Below, piece after piece: positions 60,980-64,000 of a stretch of 64,000 bases of DNA (position 1 is the first letter of the stretch; the number at the start of each line of letters is the position of its first letter). This DNA comes from Entomohabitans teleogrylli (GTDB taxonomy: Bacteria > Pseudomonadota > Gammaproteobacteria > Enterobacterales > Enterobacteriaceae). Made by a program: the position numbers and the translations under genes. The notes beneath the pieces are model-generated. The model saw only the letters and a program-made list of their open reading frames with translations, ran no database searches and was not told where the DNA came from. Where the stretch lies: assembly GCF_001484765.1 (NCBI RefSeq), contig NZ_LLXO01000016.1:62001-126000 (forward strand), in the 5' to 3' direction.

Positions 60980-61675
60980 ATGAAACATGACCATTTTGTT
61001 GTCCAGAGCCCCGCAGCGCCGGCGAAACAGTTGCTGCTGTTGTTCCACGGCGTCGGTGACAATCCGGTGGCCATGGGGGAGATCGGTAGCTGGTTTGCGC
61101 CGCTATTCCCGGAGGCGCTGGTCGTCAGTATTGGCGGTCCGGCGCCGAGCGGCCCGCCCTCAGGGCGCCAGTGGTTCTCCGTTCAGGGGGTGACCGAGGA
61201 AAACCGCCAGCCGCGCATTGACGCGATTATGCCGACATTTATTGAGGTGGTGCGCTACTGGCAGCAGCACAGCGGCGTCGGCGCCGGCGGAACGGCGCTG
61301 ATCGGTTTTTCCCAGGGAGCGATTATGGCCCTCGAAAGCCTGAAGGCGCAGCCGGATCTGGCCGGGCGGGTGATTGCTTTTAACGGGCGCTACGCCACGC
61401 TGCCCGAATCAGCGACCACGGCGGCGACTATTCATCTGATTCACGGCGGCGAAGATCGGGTTATCGACGTTTATCACGCATTTGCCGCTCAGGAGGCCCT
61501 GCAGCGCGCCGGCGGCGATGTGACGCTGGATGTGGTAGAGGATCTCGGCCACGCCATTGATGAACGCAGTATGCAGAAGGCGCTGGATCATCTGCGCTAC
61601 ACCGTACCGAAGCGCTATTTTGATGAAGCGCTGAGCGGCAGCAAACCCGGGGATGATATGGTGGAGTTGTTTTAA
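60980..61675 (+). CDS. ypfH: Carboxylesterase-like hydrolase YpfH
   Basis: 231-residue alpha/beta hydrolase of the phospholipase/carboxylesterase type (232 in E. coli YpfH), with esterase activity on acyl-CoA or p-nitrophenyl esters reported for the family. LFHGVGDNPVAM is the oxyanion segment, S111 in GFSQGA the nucleophile, D in GGEDRVID and H in EDLGHAID complete the triad. AAGGAG stands before the ATG. In E. coli dapE lies on the far side; here the eut operon follows. Confidence 0.93.
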   Translation: MKHDHFVVQSPAAPAKQLLLLFHGVGDNPVAMGEIGSWFAPLFPEALVVSIGGPAPSGPPSGRQWFSVQGVTEENRQPRIDAIMPTFIEVVRYWQQHSGVGAGGTALIGFSQGAIMALESLKAQPDLAGRVIAFNGRYATLPESATTAATIHLIHGGEDRVIDVYHAFAAQEALQRAGGDVTLDVVEDLGHAIDERSMQKALDHLRYTVPKRYFDEALSGSKPGDDMVELF

Positions 61676-61679
61676 CGGA

Positions 61680-61718
61680 CCCGGGCATCCAGTGGCGCTT
61701 TGCGCGGCGGAGCCCGGT
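61680..61718. repeat. REP-like GC-rich palindrome after ypfH
   Basis: CCGGGC (61681-61686) pairs with GCCCGG (61712-61717), enclosing an inner GCGC-TTT-GCGC hairpin (61695-61705). Size and layout recall enterobacterial REP units. It is a single copy in this window. Confidence 0.5.
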
Positions 61719-61886
61719 AACCATCAGTAAGGTCTGGTCTGGCGATCCCGGAACGCCCCAGAGAGGCGGAAAATTTTCGGCCCGTCGAATTGCCGATGCG
61801 CAAATTAGCGGGCTGTCGCTGCGCAATTGATTCGATCATTACGCGCCAGAATTGCCAAAGAATCGGTAAATTAAAACTGCCTATCG

Positions 61887-61922
61887 ATTATTCTGTTATC
61901 ACCACGCCGATAACAGAATAAT
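61887..61922. repeat. 14-bp perfect inverted repeat upstream of eut
   Basis: ATTATTCTGTTATC (61887-61900) and GATAACAGAATAAT (61909-61922), exact complements around the 8-nt spacer ACCACGCC. AT-rich, without a T run, so it looks more like a dimeric regulator site than a terminator. Confidence 0.65.
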
Positions 61923-61972
61923 GCGACTTTTCTTAATCACTTCCTTTGACTCCCATCACTCTTTGCAAATCG

Positions 61973-62085
61973 TTGCCGATTTTTGATATTCAATTTCCTG
62001 AAAATATGCCTTTCGCACAAAATAAAAATCCCCGTTAATTATTTAGTGATCGTCTTCAACTTTTAAGTTTGCTTGCCGATTTTTG
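61973..62085. promoter_or_regulatory. Two 13-bp direct repeats 100 bp apart in the eut leader
   Basis: TTGCCGATTTTTG occurs at 61973-61985 and again at 62073-62085, same orientation, exactly 100 bp apart; the second ends 51 bp before eutS. AraC-type activators such as EutR often bind direct repeats, so these are candidate EutR sites (inference). Confidence 0.45.
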
Positions 62086-62136
62086 TTATTTACCGGCGCT
62101 AAAAATTGTCAGTATCGCCCCATCACAGGAGGGGCT

Positions 62137-62472
62137 ATGGATAAAGAGCGCATCATTCAGGAATTTGTTCCCGGCAAACAGGTGACGCTGGCGCATCTTA
62201 TTGCCCATCCCGGGGACGACCTGGCGAAAAAAATTGGCGTGCCAGGGGCTGAGGCGATCGGCATTATGACGCTCACCCCCGGAGAAACCGCGATGATTGC
62301 CGGCGATCTGGCGACTAAAGCGGCCAGTGTGCAAATCGGATTCCTTGACCGATTTACCGGCGCGCTGGTGATTTATGGCTCTGTCGGGGCCGTGGAAGAG
62401 GCGCTGCTGCAAACCGTCAATGGGCTTCACCATCTGCTCAGCTATGCGGTTTGCGGGCTGACGCGTAGCTGA
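62137..62472 (+). CDS. eutS: Ethanolamine microcompartment shell protein EutS
   Basis: BMC-domain hexamer of the ethanolamine-utilisation microcompartment shell, which confines acetaldehyde. ATG 62137 gives 111 residues, the E. coli length, with AGGAGGGG upstream; an in-frame start at 62083 is rejected. The conserved opening [26 protein letters not shown] and the BMC core [23 protein letters not shown] are present. First gene of the operon. Confidence 0.97.
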   Translation: MDKERIIQEFVPGKQVTLAHLIAHPGDDLAKKIGVPGAEAIGIMTLTPGETAMIAGDLATKAASVQIGFLDRFTGALVIYGSVGAVEEALLQTVNGLHHLLSYAVCGLTRS

Positions 62473-62497
62473 ATTTTATTTTTCAGGAGCGTAAATC

Positions 62498-62977
62498 ATG
62501 CGGGCGATATTTATCGGCGTGCCGGGGTCGGGGAAAACGACCTTATTTAATGCCCTGCAGGGAAATTACCATCTGGCGCGTAAAACGCAGGCGGTAGAAT
62601 TTAGCGACGGCGGCGATATCGACACCCCCGGGGAATATTTAAGCCATCCCCGGCTGTACCACGCATTAATTAATACGCTCCAGCAGGCAGACCTGGTGAT
62701 TTATTTACAGGCGGCGAATGATTTGCAGTGCCGGATCCCGGCGGGGCTGCTGGATATCTGGCCGCATCAGCGGCGCATCGCCGCAATCAGCAAAATTGAT
62801 TTACCTGACGCCAGCCCGGCAGCGGTGCGTCAGCTTCTCCGGCAGGCCGGTTTTCACCAGCCCATTTTTGAACTCGATTGCCGGAACAGAGCAAGCATAC
62901 AGCCACTGGCCGATTTTCTGCTGAGGCAGAGCGATAAGGAGGAGTCAGCAGATGAAAACATTAATTACCGCCAATGA
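62498..62977 (+). CDS. eutP: Ethanolamine utilisation P-loop protein EutP
   Basis: 159-residue P-loop protein (PduV/EutP family) reported to have acetate kinase or GTPase-like activity and tied to the microcompartment. Walker A is GVPGSGKTTLF at 7-17; the switch-like DTPGEYL segment and an SKID in place of NKxD follow. The 3' end overlaps eutQ by 26 bp in another frame. Confidence 0.95.
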   Translation: MRAIFIGVPGSGKTTLFNALQGNYHLARKTQAVEFSDGGDIDTPGEYLSHPRLYHALINTLQQADLVIYLQAANDLQCRIPAGLLDIWPHQRRIAAISKIDLPDASPAAVRQLLRQAGFHQPIFELDCRNRASIQPLADFLLRQSDKEESADENINYRQ

Positions 62978-63638
62978 TATTCGTGAGGCGCACGCCAGAG
63001 GAGAGACGCGTCTCGCGCTGGTGCTGAAAAACTGCATTATCACCCCGGAAGCCCGTGAAGTGGCGGAACTGCTCGGGCTGGAAATCTGTGAACAGCAGGA
63101 GGCGTCGGTAGCGCCGGCGCCGTCATCGCCTCAGGAAGTACGCCAGCGCATCCGGGAAACCATTATCGCCCAGTTGCCGGAAGGCAGTTTTACCGAAAGC
63201 CTGATGGCGCAACTGATGGAAAAGGTTCTCAGGGAACAGCAGGCGCGCGCAGGCGTTGCCGCCAGCGGCGATTTTAAATCCCATACCGGCAAAGGCGGTA
63301 TCAAAGTGATTGACGGCAGTTCCGTCACCTTTGGTCGCTTTGACGGCGCCGGGCCGCACTGTGTGGGGCTCACCGATCTGGTGGGCGTCGACGACGGCAG
63401 CAGCATGGCGGCGGGATTTATGCAGTGGGAAAACGCATTTTTCCCCTGGACTCTGAACTATGACGAAATCGACATGGTGCTGGAAGGGGAGCTGCACGTG
63501 CGCCATCAGGGGGAGACGCTGATCGCCAGAGCCGGCGACGTGATGTTTATTCCCAAAGGATCGGCCATTGAATTCGGCACCCCGGACAAGGTGCGTTTTC
63601 TGTATGTCGCCTGGCCGGCAAACTGGCAGTCCTGCTGA
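62952..63638 (+). CDS. eutQ: Ethanolamine utilisation protein EutQ
   Basis: 228 residues (233 in E. coli). The N-terminal region is EutQ-specific (LVLKNCIITPEAREVAELLG); the C-terminal half is a cupin barrel (SVTFGRFDGAGPHCVGLTDL through DVMFIPKGSAIEFGTP). EutQ has acetate kinase activity and is needed for microcompartment formation in Salmonella. The start lies inside the eutP 3' end with GGAG upstream. Confidence 0.95.
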   Translation: MKTLITANDIREAHARGETRLALVLKNCIITPEAREVAELLGLEICEQQEASVAPAPSSPQEVRQRIRETIIAQLPEGSFTESLMAQLMEKVLREQQARAGVAASGDFKSHTGKGGIKVIDGSSVTFGRFDGAGPHCVGLTDLVGVDDGSSMAAGFMQWENAFFPWTLNYDEIDMVLEGELHVRHQGETLIARAGDVMFIPKGSAIEFGTPDKVRFLYVAWPANWQSC

Positions 63639-63649
63639 GGGGCCGCGCG

Positions 63650-64000
63650 ATGGGCGAATTTGTTACTGAGGCCTGGCTCAGGGCGCATCACAGCCTGAGC
63701 GAAGGCAGCGAAATCCATCTTCCGGCAGATTGCCGCCTGACGCCGTCGGCCCGGGAATTGCTGGAGGCGCGCCGTCTGCGGGTGAAATTTCAGGATGCGC
63801 AGGGGCGGCTATTTATAGAGCGCCCGGGTGAGGACGGAGAGGCGGTGCGCGCAGCGGTTCACGGCCTGACCAGCGAGGCAACGCGTCGCGTCGCCTGCTG
63901 CGAACTGTGTCGCCAGGCGGTCAGTCAAAAGCCCGATACCCTTACCCATCTCAATGCCGGGGTGATGGTGGCGAAAAACGATCCGCGTCTGGCGTTTCGG
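63650..64000 (+). CDS. eutT: Cobalamin adenosyltransferase EutT (3' truncated by window edge)
   Basis: First 117 codons of the enzyme that makes adenosylcobalamin, cofactor of ethanolamine ammonia-lyase. Opens MGEFVTEAWLRAHHSLSEG. The HX11CCX2C metal motif described for Salmonella EutT is complete: H71, C83, C84, C87. ATG 63650 with TGAGGGG upstream, 11 bp after eutQ. The rest, with the active-site helices, lies outside the window. Confidence 0.96.
   Translation, partial: MGEFVTEAWLRAHHSLSEGSEIHLPADCRLTPSARELLEARRLRVKFQDAQGRLFIERPGEDGEAVRAAVHGLTSEATRRVACCELCRQAVSQKPDTLTHLNAGVMVAKNDPRLAFR

Larger units (their letters stand above)
61719..62136. other. ypfH-eutS intergenic region (eut leader)
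   Basis: About 420 bp, AT-rich after 61850, with no gene. Holds a perfect 14-bp inverted repeat (61887-61922) and two 13-bp direct repeats (61973 and 62073). The eut promoter and its regulator (EutR, AraC family) sites should be here. Confidence 0.6.

Overview
The window is chromosomal DNA of an enteric gammaproteobacterium, family Enterobacteriaceae in the broad sense. Most genes encode proteins whose length and motifs match Escherichia coli K-12 orthologues almost residue for residue (for example IscU 128, IscA 107, HscA 616, Der 490, GuaB 488, GuaA 525, PurC 237). They also keep the E. coli order iscS to iscX, pepB, sseB, sseA, ndk, rlmN, rodZ, ispG, hisS, yfgM, bamB, der, yfgJ, xseA, guaBA, yfgG, yfgF, ppx, ppk, purN, purM, upp, uraA, hda, yfgD, bepA, perM, bcp, gcvR, dapA, bamC, purC, ypfJ, tmcA, ypfH. 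It is not E. coli or Salmonella: the pbpC/yfhM pair is missing beside ndk, the hyf cluster is missing between perM and bcp, and an ethanolamine (eut) operon starts directly after ypfH. I cannot name the genus from the sequence alone.

Region by region. 1-4484: Fe-S assembly (isc) operon, entering inside iscS. 4560-9868: pepB, sseB, an accessory 699-residue M48-type membrane metallopeptidase, and sseA. 10138-13787: accessory minus-strand operon of a permease and two M20 amidohydrolases. 14224-23433: housekeeping run of nucleotide metabolism, rRNA/tRNA methylation, cell shape, isoprenoid synthesis, His-tRNA charging, outer-membrane assembly and ribosome biogenesis. 23434-27910: AT-rich accessory stretch with two minor fimbrial subunits, a two-domain tip adhesin without usher, chaperone or major pilin, and a small lipoprotein. 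27911-32811: yfgJ, xseA, guaBA. 32812-38579: second accessory block downstream of guaA with a DipZ-like thiol reductase, a YhcN-family periplasmic protein, an OmpR-type two-component system, an epoxide-hydrolase-like exported enzyme and a DUF6130-like exported protein. 39134-61675: core genes for c-di-GMP turnover, polyphosphate, purine and pyrimidine salvage, DnaA inactivation, outer-membrane quality control, lysine synthesis and tRNA acetylation. 62137-64000: start of the eut operon (eutS, eutP, eutQ, truncated eutT).

Functional and regulatory themes. Purine genes are scattered (guaBA, purMN, purC), with a near-perfect PurR operator before purM and a weaker candidate in the guaB promoter. 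upp keeps the initially transcribed T-run known for UTP-dependent control in E. coli. ppk carries a candidate Pho box. Several starts are non-ATG and supported by homologue length or Shine-Dalgarno position: CTG for hda, TTG for gcvR and the response regulator, GTG for hisS, yfgM, purM, yfgJ and yfgG.

The most interesting unexplained signals are: a shared direct-repeat motif placed similarly upstream of the YhcN-like and DUF6130 genes, which may define a small regulon of the neighbouring two-component system; the orphan fimbrial tip cassette with inverted repeats upstream; and a perfect 14-bp inverted repeat plus two 13-bp direct repeats exactly 100 bp apart in the eut leader.
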